In this document: positions 48,455 through 61,440 of the stretch, piece after piece
Layout: each line of letters starts with the position of its first letter
Numbering within the stretch: the stretch's first letter is position 1
Source: Paragonimus westermani
Lineage: Eukaryota > Platyhelminthes > Trematoda > Plagiorchiida > Troglotrematidae
Length of the DNA stretch: 64,000 bases
Assembly: GCA_008508345.1 (NCBI GenBank)
Contig: QNGE01000744.1
Coordinates: forward strand, 105,381-169,380
Reading direction: 5' to 3'
Made by a program: the position numbers and the translations under genes
Notes under the pieces: model-generated
The model's database searches: none
What the model saw: only the letters and a program-made list of their open reading frames with translations
What the model was told of the DNA's origin: nothing

Positions 48455-48600
48455 TACCTTCATAGACTTTCCAGTCAGTCCATTTTAAAAACAAGCACTA
48501 TACTCCAGTCTCACTCTTGTTTAGGATCGTCAGGGCTAGAGCTCTGGGTGCGCCTTCATTAGGCAAACGTGCAGACCACTGCGCCACTAACATTAAGAGC
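48455..48600 (-). repeat. tRNA-derived SINE-like repeat
   Basis: The minus strand starts with GTTAGTGGCGCAGTGGTCTG (box-A-like) and, about 35 bases on, CCAGAGCTCTAGCCCTG, a box-B/T-arm relic. The body matches 7600-7700, including GACTGGAAAGTCTATG. Confidence 0.5.
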
Positions 48601-50350
48601 GACAGCTGCGACTGTCGGGTGATGTTCAACTTATAAATGTTGACTTGCTTGCTCCTGTCGTGGATTGCAACTTACTTGACCCCATGCACTTGACGGTTCT
48701 TCTTTTGTATATACTCCAACCACGAAAGCAAAGGAACTACAACCAATCACTTTACCGATGTAGGTTTCACAATATACCCTTGTGATTGTTTCAACTCTGA
48801 GTTTGTCGATCCATTTGCTCTTAATTTTTTACCACCGGTGTACCACTGGTTGGGTGACTCAGATGTACCGTACTGGCCTATCAGTCTTCTGGTTTTAACA
48901 TGTAACCATCCTACTGGTCCGTCAAGCTTCATGGTTCACAAGATTTTTTTCATTAGGCAATTACACCAGGGAACGTTTTCTTTTTGCAAGGGGTTCAACT
49001 TAAGTCTCAAGACTGAAGAGTTCGTATTCCTACCCACCAAGCACGTCTGTAGCAAAAAATTACGGTATTTACTCAGTTCATACACAAAACGTTGAAACAC
49101 CTTCCGATTCCCCTAGTAACCATAACGGACACCCATACACTTCAGAAAAGTTAACCAAGCACGAAAATGGTCATTCGTACAACGTGTGGAAAAGAGACGC
49201 ATAAACCTATTGCGTGTTGGCACTATACCAAAAATTGTATCTCTGATCAGTGATTTTTCACCACCCTGGGAAATAGTGACCAATGTTTACTCAAATTTTT
49301 TGAAACAGGAGAACGCTCTAATCTGCCTTATTAACATGGCATGTATTCTAAAAAGAATAAACAATGTGTACGTGAACCTGACAGAGATTTAGACTCAGCT
49401 GGGTTTAACTAGTGGTGTGATATGAATGATAACATTCACATCCTGTCCGTAGTGCATCAATTTACCTCTTGAGTCCACTTAGCATAATCGAAGTTGAGTG
49501 TCACGTGCACGTTCGCACCATAGGTCAAGTTGTCTGTAACGTGTGCGTCGTGCACGGCATAATGATGTACTCTTATCAATCACTTGTCTGCTCTGTGGGA
49601 GGACCAGCTGTACACTCGCTCACCGGTGAGGGATTATAATTGCAACCTAACGGTGTGTGCTCATTTGGTGCTGACACTCAAGTGCCCACTTCATTTGAGC
49701 CGCACTTTGGACCGTCTGTCTGAACCAACCACACTCTGAGACAGCTGGGCGAACTTCAAAGTCCTGTGCGAGACCACCGCTCACCTTCGTCTTATCAGTG
49801 GAACTTAGTACGCAGGTTGTATTTACCTTTGTCACCAAAATATCGCTCAGTGAAAATCATTATGTTGGGCTAAGAAAAACTACATTTGAATGGATGTCGG
49901 CAGAACGCAAGAATAGATGACTGTGAGCCATAAAGAATATACTGCGGACCAAAAAGTGTACGTATCTTCAGCAAAGAAATGTTTGTGTACCTACATAACG
50001 GCATTTCGATATATATGGATGATTTCTAATCACAGCGGCATTCCTACCAGAAAAGCCGACAGTGTCAAAGCATACGGGCAGACAGAGTTCCACGAGCGCT
50101 ACTGGCGGCTTTTTGATTTTCCTTAGCGCTACTGTTTCACGTGCAGAATGTTAAACAGTGAATCAGCAAGCATTTCGGGTGCAGTTACTCGTGAACGGTT
50201 TACGTGTTACCAAATTACGCGACCGTTTTTGACCAAAGACAATTATATCCGTGATTGCACAAACCTCAAAAGATTACAGTTGAGAGCGCTGATAAATCAA
50301 ACAAGACTTTTGATAGTATAAGTTGAGTGTAATCAGCAAGCGATCCCAGC
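48601..50350. other. Nothing recognised
   Basis: No supported exon, RNA gene or further repeat match. Confidence 0.35.
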
Positions 50351-50359
50351 TTCCGCATT

Positions 50360-50430
50360 CCCATAGACTTTTCAGTCAACCCATTTGAGAAAGAAAACTC
50401 CAATTCTAGTTTTACTGTTAGTAGAGGTTA
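50360..50430 (-). repeat. SINE-like body fragment
   Basis: The plus strand reads CCATAGACTTTTCAGTCAACCC and AAACTCCAATTCTAGTTTTACT, about 70% like the reverse complement of 7610-7685. The tRNA-like head is lost. Confidence 0.4.
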
Positions 50431-52184
50431 TCAGCGGTACATTTCTTACCGAGCGGGGAAGCAGAGTAGGGACCGCAAATATGTGCTATTCAACAAGAAA
50501 ATGTTCAGTGTGCTACGATATTGTTAACTTTGTAAAAGTTGATCGCAATGCAAATTACGTTACGGAGTTATATCATGTCGTTTAGTTGTCCTGAAATAAA
50601 ATAGCTCAGTCTTACTCTATGGAAGCAAGCAGCTTCGTCCGTGAGAACCGAAGTTGTGGAAAATGGAATAACGTACGTTCATGATTTATTTCACGAACTC
50701 ACAGGCCTCGAACTTCTCTTTGACAGTTAATAAGTAAACTTTCCACATTTTAATCTGGCTTGTCTTTGAGGTCATCTTGGTGGATACTATACACTGATTT
50801 TGACAATCTCGGAGCAGTGTTCTGCCGCTGGCTATCGCTAGGTTTTTGGTTACCCACTGCTAGCTAGAGTGGATAAATCTGATCAGTTTTTAAGGTGTCC
50901 ACTCTACAGGGAACCATTGTTGTTGTTAACGCCTCACCGATGAGATGGTCGTAATTTCTACTTAACCGATTTGTTCTTGTGGCAAACCTGAAGGTAGGAC
51001 TTGTGTCTGGCTTAAATGTTTTGCTGTTTGCAATGTCAGTGAGACATTTCACTTCAGACCTCGCCCTAGTTTGGTTCTATCATTCCAATGATCCAATAGA
51101 TGGTGTCTTCCGCTGTTCAAATGAACGCTACTGCTTCATATCTCGGTATCATATATTCCTTAGTCTGAAAGGTTGAAACAATGAATGCATTAATTTTTTC
51201 CGAGAATGAACATTGAAAAACAGTGGAGTTATTCGAAACACTACACTTAGCCGTTTTATTAATAACAAATCAACAGGTTTGTACAGTGCAAATGTAGTTC
51301 TGTGTTTAAACGATATTCTTTAGAAGTTGACCATTTGGATTTAGTTGTAACTTAAACAAATTGTCTTCTGACGCTCTGATCTAACAGGCTGCTATGAAGA
51401 CGTGTATGCTCTCATTACTTCCTTTTTGTTAAGTTGCCAGTGTGTGTAAGATTCGGAACTTTCGAGATGGTTTCCAACCGTTGGTTATAAACACCAAAAT
51501 ACGTCTGTACAATTTTAAAGCCGAGTAGGCGCGTTGACAACAGAAGAGTTCGACTGCTTCCATGGTAGCTGCAAAGCTATTTCTCAAACCGAACAACAAA
51601 GTTTCGGTTTAGGAAGTTCAAAAAGTTTAAAATTCCCATCTTTTCAATACAGCTAACTGTCCCCCAACGAGTAAGAACGACTTGTTGCTTTGTTCTTAAA
51701 TTGTTAGAATCCTGGATGAGAAACTTGAGATTGCTAGCAAAGTCAAAACAGTTGGGTAGCAGCTCACTGAGAATACTTGCTGTGTGGCATTCTGAAAGGA
51801 CTAAGGCAGTTGGAATAGGTAGTAGTTAGATTAGGTAGTTGGAATTGCAAACACCGTAACACCTCGAGCAACTCACCACCGAACCTCATAACTCATAGTG
51901 TGTAACTAAAAGTTCTGAATAGTTGCTTAACCTTTTAAGATCATCTACTGGGCTGTGATGCAAAAGCTAGACAAAGTTATTTTTGAATGCTCATCTTAAT
52001 CGATAGCTACACCAATCAGAAGGCATCAGTGACACTAAGCAACAGTTTCATTCAAATCCATCGGTAACTCATCACATCCCAACAACAGCTATGTTATACT
52101 TCCTTTACCCACCTTACAACGGTCGCTTAGCGATCGACTGATGTGGAGTGCATTGTTTGGGTCAAGTACTCAGGTAGCATATCC
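50431..52184. other. Nothing recognised
   Basis: AT-rich, no supported exon. Confidence 0.35.
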
Positions 52185-52570
52185 AGTATTTAACGCACCG
52201 GGCATTATGTAGGAAGATCACCAACAGTTGGATAAATCTGATTAGTGGTCCAACAAAAATGTGGTCGCGAAATATGAAGGCTTTTACTGTTCCACTGCAT
52301 GAAGCATGTAGGTATCGCCTGCTTAGTTATCAGTCAATTTGCCACCTAGAGGCACTATTTGAGATGGCAGTGTACCACAGTCAGTGACGTATCTGCAATT
52401 ATACCGCTTATAATCCATTCGCTTAAAATTCTTTAATCATGTTTTAAACATTTTAGTAAACTTTGATCCTCCTACGTTATTCCACATCACTGTTGCGACC
52501 TGCGGTGGCCTCAGCTACAACACCTTCTCTTCAGGCTCAATGTCATTGTGGTTGACTGATTATATGTAAC
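52185..52570 (+). mobile_element. Non-LTR retrotransposon 3' end (lineage A), decayed
   Basis: GCACCGGGCATTATGTAGG, CCAACAGTTGG, GTGGTCGCGAAATATGAAG, GAGATGGCAGTG and TCAGGCTCAATG recur in the same order at 54685-55040. 5'-truncated and full of small changes. It lies 2.5 kb upstream of its better-preserved relative. Confidence 0.8.
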
Positions 52571-52800
52571 CAAACGTACTTGAAATTATAGAAGTTTTGG
52601 AAGTTTCACAAGCAGCATGAAATCATGCAGTTTCTTGTTGTTGTTGCTAAAATGGTCTGTCTTTATTGCCCCATCCCTGTGGCGAGTTCAGTAGATTGTT
52701 TGGCCTGTGAGTTCGACAAAGACCTGTGTGCTGTTCACACTGTCTGATTTTGCTATATACCAAAGAAATTTTGTGAAGATACCAAAATTAGACATAAGCA

Positions 52801-53040
52801 ATGAGAAACTCAAATTTCACTAACGACAATGATATCTCACTTTCATCGGACGTTTCCGCAGCCTCACCATCCGTAAGGGGGGCTAAAACGGAGACAGAAC
52901 TCACTATGCACTTTGTTCGAGTGTTAGATTTAACACTCAGAGCAAACATGATTAATGAAACAATGTCTTCGGTTGGTCAGCAGAAAGGAGATACTGGCTC
53001 CTTACTAATTTTACAGGAAACCGTATCAAAAAGCATCTGA
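52801..53040 (+). CDS. Possible small plus-strand exon or gene
   Basis: An ATG-started frame of 79 codons with balanced composition ('LTMHFVRVLDLTLRANMINE', Ser-rich start) and a stop at 53038; AATAAA follows at 53168. No promoter or splice site decides whether it is an exon. Not recognised. Confidence 0.25.
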   Translation: MRNSNFTNDNDISLSSDVSAASPSVRGAKTETELTMHFVRVLDLTLRANMINETMSSVGQQKGDTGSLLILQETVSKSI

Positions 53041-53439
53041 CTAATGTTGTTCCTTTCTTCGTCTAAAAGAGAGTGTTATCATTGCCTTATGTAAGTCGCT
53101 GTGAGTAAACAGTTGACATCCAGACCCAATTACTTTTCCATCTCAGGTGCTTCCACGAGTATCGAAAAATAAACACCGATGTTACTAATAAAATTAGTGA
53201 AACAATAAAAACCTGTTTTGACTGATACAACTGATCAGTGAGTTTCAGCTACTAATCTGCCGTGAAATGGTTCGTGAACTGGATGCCGTATAAATGGTGT
53301 ACATATTCCAGTAGTAGGTTTGTCAAATTGAAGGAGCTAAAATTCAGCGGTGTGCACGTGTTAACACCCACTGAAATCGTGATGTGAACAGGCATGTTTC
53401 GAAGAGGCTGTTCAGTTTCGACAGAACTGAACTTACGTC

Positions 53440-53893
53440 ACGTCGATAAATCTTATGAACAAGCGTCGCTCTATCCCACCTGGTTCTCAATATGGTGACA
53501 ACCGCGGAGAACTTAACCGCAAGCTGACTAAAAGCTTACGCAAAGACCGTGAGCATTACCTGGTCCAACAATCGGGAGAGATGGAGAAGGCCTTTGTATC
53601 TGGAAAAAGCAGAAGGCTTTTCTCCCTGATCCGTGGTTGTACTGGCCGTCAAGTCGGTGTAAGTGAGATCATATGTGAAAAAGATGGTTCACTTATCACC
53701 AGCCAGTCGCGCCGACTTGACCGGTGGGCTGAACATTTTGAAGAACAGTTCAGTTGGCCTCAACCAGACCATGTGGACGACGGGACTCGATTGGTCAGCT
53801 ACTGCATTCCAGACGGCCCTCCTCTGGAATCAGAAGTGTTCCTGGAGCTCAAGTTAATGAAGCGTAATAAGGCTCCTGGACCAGACCTCCTCT
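53440..53893 (+). mobile_element. Non-LTR retrotransposon (lineage A): pre-RT region
   Basis: Open frame with 'KRRSIPPGSQYGDNRGELNR', 'MEKAFVSGKSRRLFSLIR', 'RRLDRWAEHFEEQFSWPQ' and 'MKRNKAPGPDLL', the linker and first RT block of the same protein type as 33530-34507 but clearly another lineage. The endonuclease is missing (5' truncation). Confidence 0.9.
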
Positions 53894-54471
53894 NNNNNNN
53901 NNNNNNNNNNNNNNNNNNNNNNNNNNNNNNNNNNNNNNNNNNNNNNNNNNNNNNNNNNNNNNNNNNNNNNNNNNNNNNNNNNNNNNNNNNNNNNNNNNNN
54001 NNNNNNNNNNNNNNNNNNNNNNNNNNNNNNNNNNNNNNNNNNNNNNNNNNNNNNNNNNNNNNNNNNNNNNNNNNNNNNNNNNNNNNNNNNNNNNNNNNNN
54101 NNNNNNNNNNNNNNNNNNNNNNNNNNNNNNNNNNNNNNNNNNNNNNNNNNNNNNNNNNNNNNNNNNNNNNNNNNNNNNNNNNNNNNNNNNNNNNNNNNNN
54201 NNNNNNNNNNNNNNNNNNNNNNNNNNNNNNNNNNNNNNNNNNNNNNNNNNNNNNNNNNNNNNNNNNNNNNNNNNNNNNNNNNNNNNNNNNNNNNNNNNNN
54301 NNNNNNNNNNNNNNNNNNNNNNNNNNNNNNNNNNNNNNNNNNNNNNNNNNNNNNNNNNNNNNNNNNNNNNNNNNNNNNNNNNNNNNNNNNNNNNNNNNNN
54401 NNNNNNNNNNNNNNNNNNNNNNNNNNNNNNNNNNNNNNNNNNNNNNNNNNNNNNNNNNNNNNNNNNNNNNN
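53894..54471. other. Assembly gap (578 N)
   Basis: As at 34508, the unknown bases replace the RT palm of a retroelement. Confidence 0.99.
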
Positions 54472-55060
54472 CAAGCAAGATATCAACAGGCTTGCTGTGT
54501 TTGACCATCGTTGTCTCCGCCACTTGGCCCACATTAAGTGGGCTGATCGCGTGAGCAATGCGGCAGTTCGCCGGCGCGTATTCCGGAACGCTCGGGAGGA
54601 GCGATCACTTGGTCAAATAATTACGTTGCACAGCTTGCGATGGTTGGGGCACGTGCTCCGTATGCCAGCCGAGCGTTTACCGTACCGGGCATTGTATAAT
54701 GAGGCCACCAACAGTTGGGTAAAACCGCGTGGTGATCAAGCAACAACGTGGTCACGAAATATGAAGACTTTGACTGCTCCATTGAGCAAAGTGGGCAGGC
54801 ATCGCCTGCCTGGATGGGGTCCTCGTGATCACTCAAACCGTTGGTTACCGACGCTATCCGAGATGGCGGTGTGTCGCATTCAATGGCGTACCTGTATCCG
54901 TACCATTTCTAGTTCTTCCGCTTGGTCTTCTTTACCATTTATTGACCTTCTTAGTAACGTTTCCTTCTAGGATATTGTACGTCACTGTTGAGGTGAGCGG
55001 CGACCCGAGCCACAGTACCTTTGGTCAGGCTCATGGCTGTTATGATGATGATAATATGGC
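54472..55060 (+). mobile_element. Non-LTR retrotransposon (lineage A): C-terminus and 3' tail
   Basis: The frame 54497-54970 reads 'VFDHRCLRHLAHIKWADRVS', 'SLGQIITLHSLRWLGHVLRM' and 'RHRLPGWGPRDHSNRWLPTL', then a stop. The tail TCTAGGATATTGTACGTCACTG ends in GTTATGATGATGAT. Uninterrupted in this part, so younger than the lineage B copies. Confidence 0.92.
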
Positions 55061-57190
55061 CACTTATCACTAATGTTAACCATTTCAAAGGTGAAGGTTT
55101 CACTCATAGTTGTGAACGCAGCTTACAATCCAGTGCATAAAACTTGCTCGTTAGGGTTACCCTATTATTTAATTATTTTGTCAAGATCGGAAGATCTTAC
55201 CGAGAGTAGAGTGCATATGAACAAGTTGGTTCACATTTTGTACGCACCATCGCACTTCATTTCGTATGTGCATTTCAGTTAACAAACTGACGACAAAACA
55301 CAAATGAGGTGCATAGTACTGCTTTACATTGTCTGTTATGTGCATTCATGTGCATCTATGAGTCAGAATAAGTGATCCTGTGGTTTGAATCATCACTCAC
55401 CGCAACAGTGAGAAACTGCACAAAATCGACAAGCGCAACATTGCCAAAGCAACAGTTGATGGTTACACGGTATCAGAAAAGGCCAAACCACGTCTGCATG
55501 ACATGCAACATCCATTTCCGCTGAGGAGAAAGAATGGGTTTTTAGGCCTTACTGTTTCAACAAAAATGATGCAACAGTGTGAGAAATAGAGAAAACCGGT
55601 GACTCTGCTAGGTTCTCAGAACCCAGTCAAATGTGGTATATGCATCGACCGACCATAACTGTCATCTTACAGCGCTTCAATGGGAGTTCTTCACGTTCAA
55701 CCTAACCAGTAGCATTTTATGCGCAGGCTCTACAGCTCTCTGCAATCACCATCCTATTTTGACCGTCATTTAGAGAGTTCAGTTGGTCACTAGTTGGCAG
55801 AAAATCAAGAGAGCAGATCGAGTGTTAATCCAGTCTAACCAGTCACAAACTTGTTAAGTTTAATAAAAGCTGGCAGTGAAAGTTAGCGAAGCTTGGACCA
55901 TTCATCGAATTTTGACTGCTGGAAAAAACGACACCGAAGACCATAGTATAAACCAACAGCAGTAATCAGCACAAAATAGGCATATGAATACTTGCAACCA
56001 ACTGATACACTCATCTTCTGCTAAAACTGTATCGTGAGCACCACGTAGATATGAGCATTTAGAAGATGAACGCCCACATTGAATGCGAAGATCTATGGTG
56101 ATTTGACGATACATTCTGAATTCGCCCATGTCGGTGTAAAGCTTTGACACATATTCGTATACCATCACACCGGATAACCACATTTCATCATCTGATACCC
56201 TTTGTGCTACTGTATAAAACAGCTATTGTGAATGATGTCTGAACTAGACGAACATTGGGGTTTGTAGTAACTAGGTTTACTAAAACTTAGTGTTAGTGAA
56301 CTTCGTCGGTTTGGTTTCAAGCCGTACCAAATGAGGTCTGTTATTTTTAGATGTAAAAAGCAATTGAACAACAGGAATTTCTCATGATGCAAGCAAACGT
56401 TTTTCAAGTAAGTCAAAAACCAACTGAAAGACACACTTGTCTGTGATATTATCCTATGTAATGTGTGAAGTTTTCGTGCGATAGGTGACAAAAGTTTCAC
56501 CTTCATATGACTTAAAATGGCGCGTGTGAGCTGCATACTGACAGACTGTCCAAGCCGATTAGTGGTCACATGGTTAGCCAGTGGTTATCTTACTTAGCAT
56601 AGATTAAGCATACTTCAGTCCACGTTCAGATATGTTCCAGCTTGTATAAGTTACTTGCGCGTGACCACCCACTTTAGCCCACCTTACTTTTCGGAAGCGA
56701 ACGGCAGAGACGAGCAAGCAGGACACACCAGCCACCACAGCCACCCACTTAGCGCGGCTGCTAGTGTGAGTTATATAATCGATGCTTCATTGGCGATGTG
56801 GTTTATCAACACTTAATAACTGCTGTCACAAGGAAACAACTACTTGAATGAGCCCACAAAATCAGTGTTCATATAAGATATATGTGTTGTTGTGGTGATC
56901 TGGCGAACGCCATTGTTCTCGAGACTACAACAGAGCGAGATTTTGCAGTGACCAGTCAGAAGTAATGACGTACGATAACAACTGTTTTGTGCTTTGTGAT
57001 ATTTTGCAGCTGATTCTCGATGGATCACGCTTTTTAGTCTAAGAATAGGCTAAGTTCAACCTTGACAACTTTGCGACAGTACGCAATATAGCCAACATCA
57101 GTTGTTTGGATTTTTTAAGTACCAACTAATTCCAACCAAACTTTTCTCTTTTCCTTGCCACTGATCCAGTTAGTCCGATAATCTTGTCCA
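55061..57190. other. Nothing firm
   Basis: A 67-codon plus-strand stretch at about 55389-55590 and minus frames at 55902-56183 are open but unassigned. Confidence 0.3.
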
Positions 57191-57197
57191 GGTATAT

Positions 57198-57262
57198 GTG
57201 GACAACCGGAACTCAAACCGACCTCTAGTCTTCCGGTAACACTACGAAGCACGAACCCCGGT
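57198..57262 (-). pseudogene. tRNA-like relic
   Basis: The minus strand reads TTCGTAGTGTTACCGG (box-A-like), AAGACTAGAGGTC, then GGTTTGAGTTCCGG (box-B-like), in tRNA order. Arms pair poorly; probably SINE-derived. Confidence 0.4.
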
Positions 57263-60200
57263 GACTGATTTTGTGACTCAACTGTCTGTACTTGGGTAGT
57301 GGAATATACCAAACAACACTGTCGAAGCTGTAGAATAGGTCAAATGCCGTTGTGCAGCACCTCAAAGTGTGTCAAACCGAAAATCCAGTCAGCTTACCTT
57401 CTGACGGCCGGCAAACGGAAGATAAACTCTTTGGAGGAGAATCCAGATTTCAAACGACCCTCATCTTACCTACTTTGTGCGGAACGGCATAAATTCCGTC
57501 TTCGACCTGAATTGTCGACACAACACAAAACATCAGAGTGGTTGAAGTTCATTACACTGTGACGTGACACAAGTATATCTTGCTCAGATTTCGTTCTACA
57601 CCTTCAGGAGCTGGCTGAATGCCGTATCTTTTGTTTCAAAGAGTTTTAGGAGAAGGAAGACCGACTGATAGTTGACATTAACAAATTATTTTTGCAGTAA
57701 AAATGTCTGATGGAAACACATTTGTCACTGGTGGGCATCATATGCATTCGTGAACAAAGGGTAAGTTTGACGATGGCGACTGTGAAGCAACCTGTTGTCT
57801 TGGTGTAACGAACATTATGGAAAACACCTCGGATACTCTCCACGTCAAATCCCTCGCTCAAGATCGTTGTAGTACCATAGACTCCTGCTCTCACGTACCG
57901 TGTGTCGACTTCCAGGTACAACCAAAATATCGCTTGGGACATGCTGCTTGTCTCAAGTGCGGCAAAAGTGATCATATTTAACGAGTCTGTAAAACCGCTG
58001 AATACACCTTCGATGAGCTCGAAGATGCGTAAGGTTCAGCCAAATATGCACTTTACAGTCCACGATCTGACAGCGAAGGATCGGTCATCTGTGTCAAGCA
58101 CGATTTGATAACTGGTGTGAGAAGACCGAATGAGTTATTTCCATGACTGCCTCTGTTTTGATAAACCCATCGGTCTGAGCTACTTGGCACAACTGACCAT
58201 CGGTTGAAGTTACTTGGCAGATGTTAGACAACAGGGCGATTTAACAAGATGGCAACGGCGAACATTCCCTATCTGGTGTACCAAACAAACATAACTATTC
58301 AGAGTTTGAAATGGTTGATGAAATCGAATGTTTTCTTGAAATCAAACACTATCGATCTAAAGTATGGGAAGTGATACACTATAGACGTCTACCCGGATGT
58401 GGTTGTTATCTCACAACTCTGAGCAACAGATATAGTGTGTTACATATTAGCGCAGAGTTAACGACCATATCTTTTACTCAGATTGGACAACGTGGCCCTA
58501 CAGAAATCCAGTACACAGGTGCAGCACACAACATCACGCTTCGTTCTTTCCATCATTACTCCCGACTGGATGTCTTAACTTTCGTACGAGGTGATCTGGA
58601 TAGAGGTGGTATTTTCCAAACACCACCACTGTTCCCAACCATCAGAAGCCAAACTTCTAACAAATTTAGGCCCTACAGCTGCATTGGAACGCTAAGATCT
58701 CTGTGTTAAACGTTGGTGTCAACAGCTGAGACCATCGGGTCCGAGAACCATGGTAATAATAGGGAACTGCGATCGATTGTCCACTGTTCAAACGGGTGGT
58801 GTAACTCGCGGATAAAGCGCATGGTATGACTCGAATAATATACCGCTTCATTAACTTGTTGGCTAGAAAAATTTAGTATCTCTCGGAGGAATTGTGAGTT
58901 AGTACTAGCTGTGTGATGCCACTCACATTTCCCTTCTAGATAGACTTCCAAAAAGCAGAACTGATAGCGTGGTTCAATGGCCAATCGAAATTAGGGTGTG
59001 GAGACAGAAAAGCAACCTAGGAGAATTGCTTGTTTGGTCGACGGACAATACCACAGCCACAAACCGCTAGCGCAGGAATTATCGATAAAGCAAAATCACC
59101 GTAGGTGACGCAGTGATCGACAAGGTTGCTTGATGAAAGCGTGATCAAACTGAAAACGTCGGATTTGACGGACATATGCATTATCGGCAAAATCTGCTAT
59201 GAACGGAATTTGAAGGTGGTGGTTTTGTTCGAATTGTACTGGTCGATCACTGTCTACGAAAGTGAAGGTTCCGATTGCCTGTGAGTGCTGCTCACTTTTA
59301 GTCAGCCTGAACCCTTTCCTTTCTCTCAGTAGTCATAATATTGGTAAGATATCCAGTTACAGCACCCGATTGGCCCATAATCAGACCCCCTAATCACATT
59401 ATGTTGTGTTGGTAGATGACTTGGCATGCTACCTAATACCCCGTACCTAGTGGTGCGACAACCGCGAACTTCCACCTACTTGGAGCAACCAGACTTGGCT
59501 TGACCAGTTAGTCGTGAATTGAACAGATTTCTTGTTCCGGCGGTCGACAAGATACCAGGTTTATCAGTCTATCGATCGACTGTCCTCATGTGTACGGCCT
59601 GAGACACGTCTACCAGTATACTCACAAACCATACCCTCAACAGTGCAACGGTAAATCAAACGACTGTTCAATTCGTGGAAATGGAGCTGAAAATGAACTT
59701 AAAAAATCAGATCACAAGAGATTCTGCATGCATTCTACCAGAATTCACGGTGTAACTACCAACTTTGTCCTAATCACACAAGGATAGACTACTACGTGTT
59801 AGTAAACCTTTAGTGAATTTCGTCGCTTGTGACGGTCTCTTGTCCCAACCACATGCATAACTAATCATTAACATTAGCGCGGATGTGACCTTCAAGTTGA
59901 GACTTCATTTTGCATCGACTGAATTTCAACATGTACTTCTGTCAGGTCAGGGTGATTAGAATGTAAAGATGTTAGCATTGAAGAAAACAATGAGCGCAAA
60001 ACACATTAACCTACTCCAACTGAGAAGATTAACATATTTTAATGTCTAGGTCAAGTATCGCAACTACTAACGCACAGTTTGCCAAAACATACGCCCTTTA
60101 CCAAGGCCTTAGTTAACTGACAGAATAAGCCATGTGGCTGATCGATGACCTGATAAACTAGCACTAAAGCCGCTACTGGTCAGTTGGAGATAGTTTGTTG

Positions 60201-61189
60201 TTTGTGTTCTCCAAGCTGTGGACTGCAATAAGGTATGCGGATGGAACCCTCAAGTCATAGACCGGTTGACAGTCTACATTCGTAGATTGACTGAAGTATG
60301 TGTGAATTAGGATAAATCACTGAAAACGGAAAACCCACATAAACTTTTACAGATGTCATTGTAATCCGGCTCGCAAGAGACATGTACCTTGATGTTTACC
60401 AGTTGAGTTCAGACATAAGAAGATTCAGAATTTCACTCTCTCTCTTTCTCTTTTTTACTCTCTAGAAATTTTGCAGGCAGATATCTGAGTTAGATATCAG
60501 TCGTAACGATTGTTATGTTGTTGTGCGATGATGGCAATAATAGTGCAGCTACCCGGTATATGGCTGGTAGTGAGCATCAAGAGGGGTAAGAAGAGAAGGC
60601 GGGTAGGAATGAGAATAAGAATAACAAAGAAGATAACGCTGGTAGCAATTTAATTTCAATAAATGCTCTCTGACAACATGCTCATGAAGATGCAACAATA
60701 GGCAAACCATAATATGTGGACTCCGCCAGAATGAGAGTTGTAAGGTTAGTTCTAGGAGGACCGTTAACCTTGAACCCCTGTCCAAAGAGCTCTATTAGAT
60801 TCAGTTCATTCAAAAGACTGGTGGTGATCACTAGTCGGGTACTGATAGTTCATTTAACAAGTCCAATATTCATGAGACTTAGGAGAGCCATGCGACAGCT
60901 CGTTAACGCTAATACAACTGGATTGTGTATGTCCTTCGTAAAACCGTGTCGTCGTTTCGATGATTTCTTTAATTTGCTCGAACAAATAAAAATCCATTGA
61001 AGTTAAAACGGGCATCACAACGAAGTACGTGGAAACTTTTCAACTGTTGGCGTAAGTATACTGAAGACTTTTAGGTCTTGTTCAGTATTGCGTGAGGTTC
61101 CATCATCACAGAGAACAGTACTTCAGTTGTAGTCAGTGATCCGTAAACGCCCTACAACCAGCTAGAAAAAACCAACCCCTAAACTGGAT
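57263..61189. other. Nothing firm
   Basis: A minus frame 58706-58984 ('QFCFLEVYLEGK', 'NFSSQQVNEAVYYSSHTMRF') faintly recalls the part of PLE RTs after YVDD, but I cannot confirm it. No exon is well supported. Confidence 0.3.
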
Positions 61190-61440
61190 AAAAAATAAGC
61201 AGGTAGAAGGGGGCCAATTGCTGAAAACAGCTACGTCTTTATTCAGCCACTCAGCATCAAGGTACATACAGCTTGCAAACAAACGATCGAACTGTGAATG
61301 AAAGTGAGACGTCATCAGCAAGGCAACTTCCTTACAGTTTTCTTTGCCATGCTTCTCTCATTCCACTGAATTCCGAGAAAACTCGTTCCGAACAACGCCA
61401 TCATTCAAGGCACTGAACCCAGCTGGCCACCACCTCACCC
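61190..61440 (-). mobile_element. Non-LTR retrotransposon 3' end (lineage B), decayed
   Basis: The minus strand reads GGTGAGGTGGTGGCCAGCTG, GCTGATGACGTCTCACTTTC, GTTTGTTTGCAAGCTGTATG, ACCTTGATGCTGAG, in the order of 35380-35570. Confidence 0.75.

Noticed and set aside
58311..58709. 132-codon plus-strand frame
   Set aside because: Length alone is notable; there are no splice sites, domain or repeat match, and the composition is not convincing.
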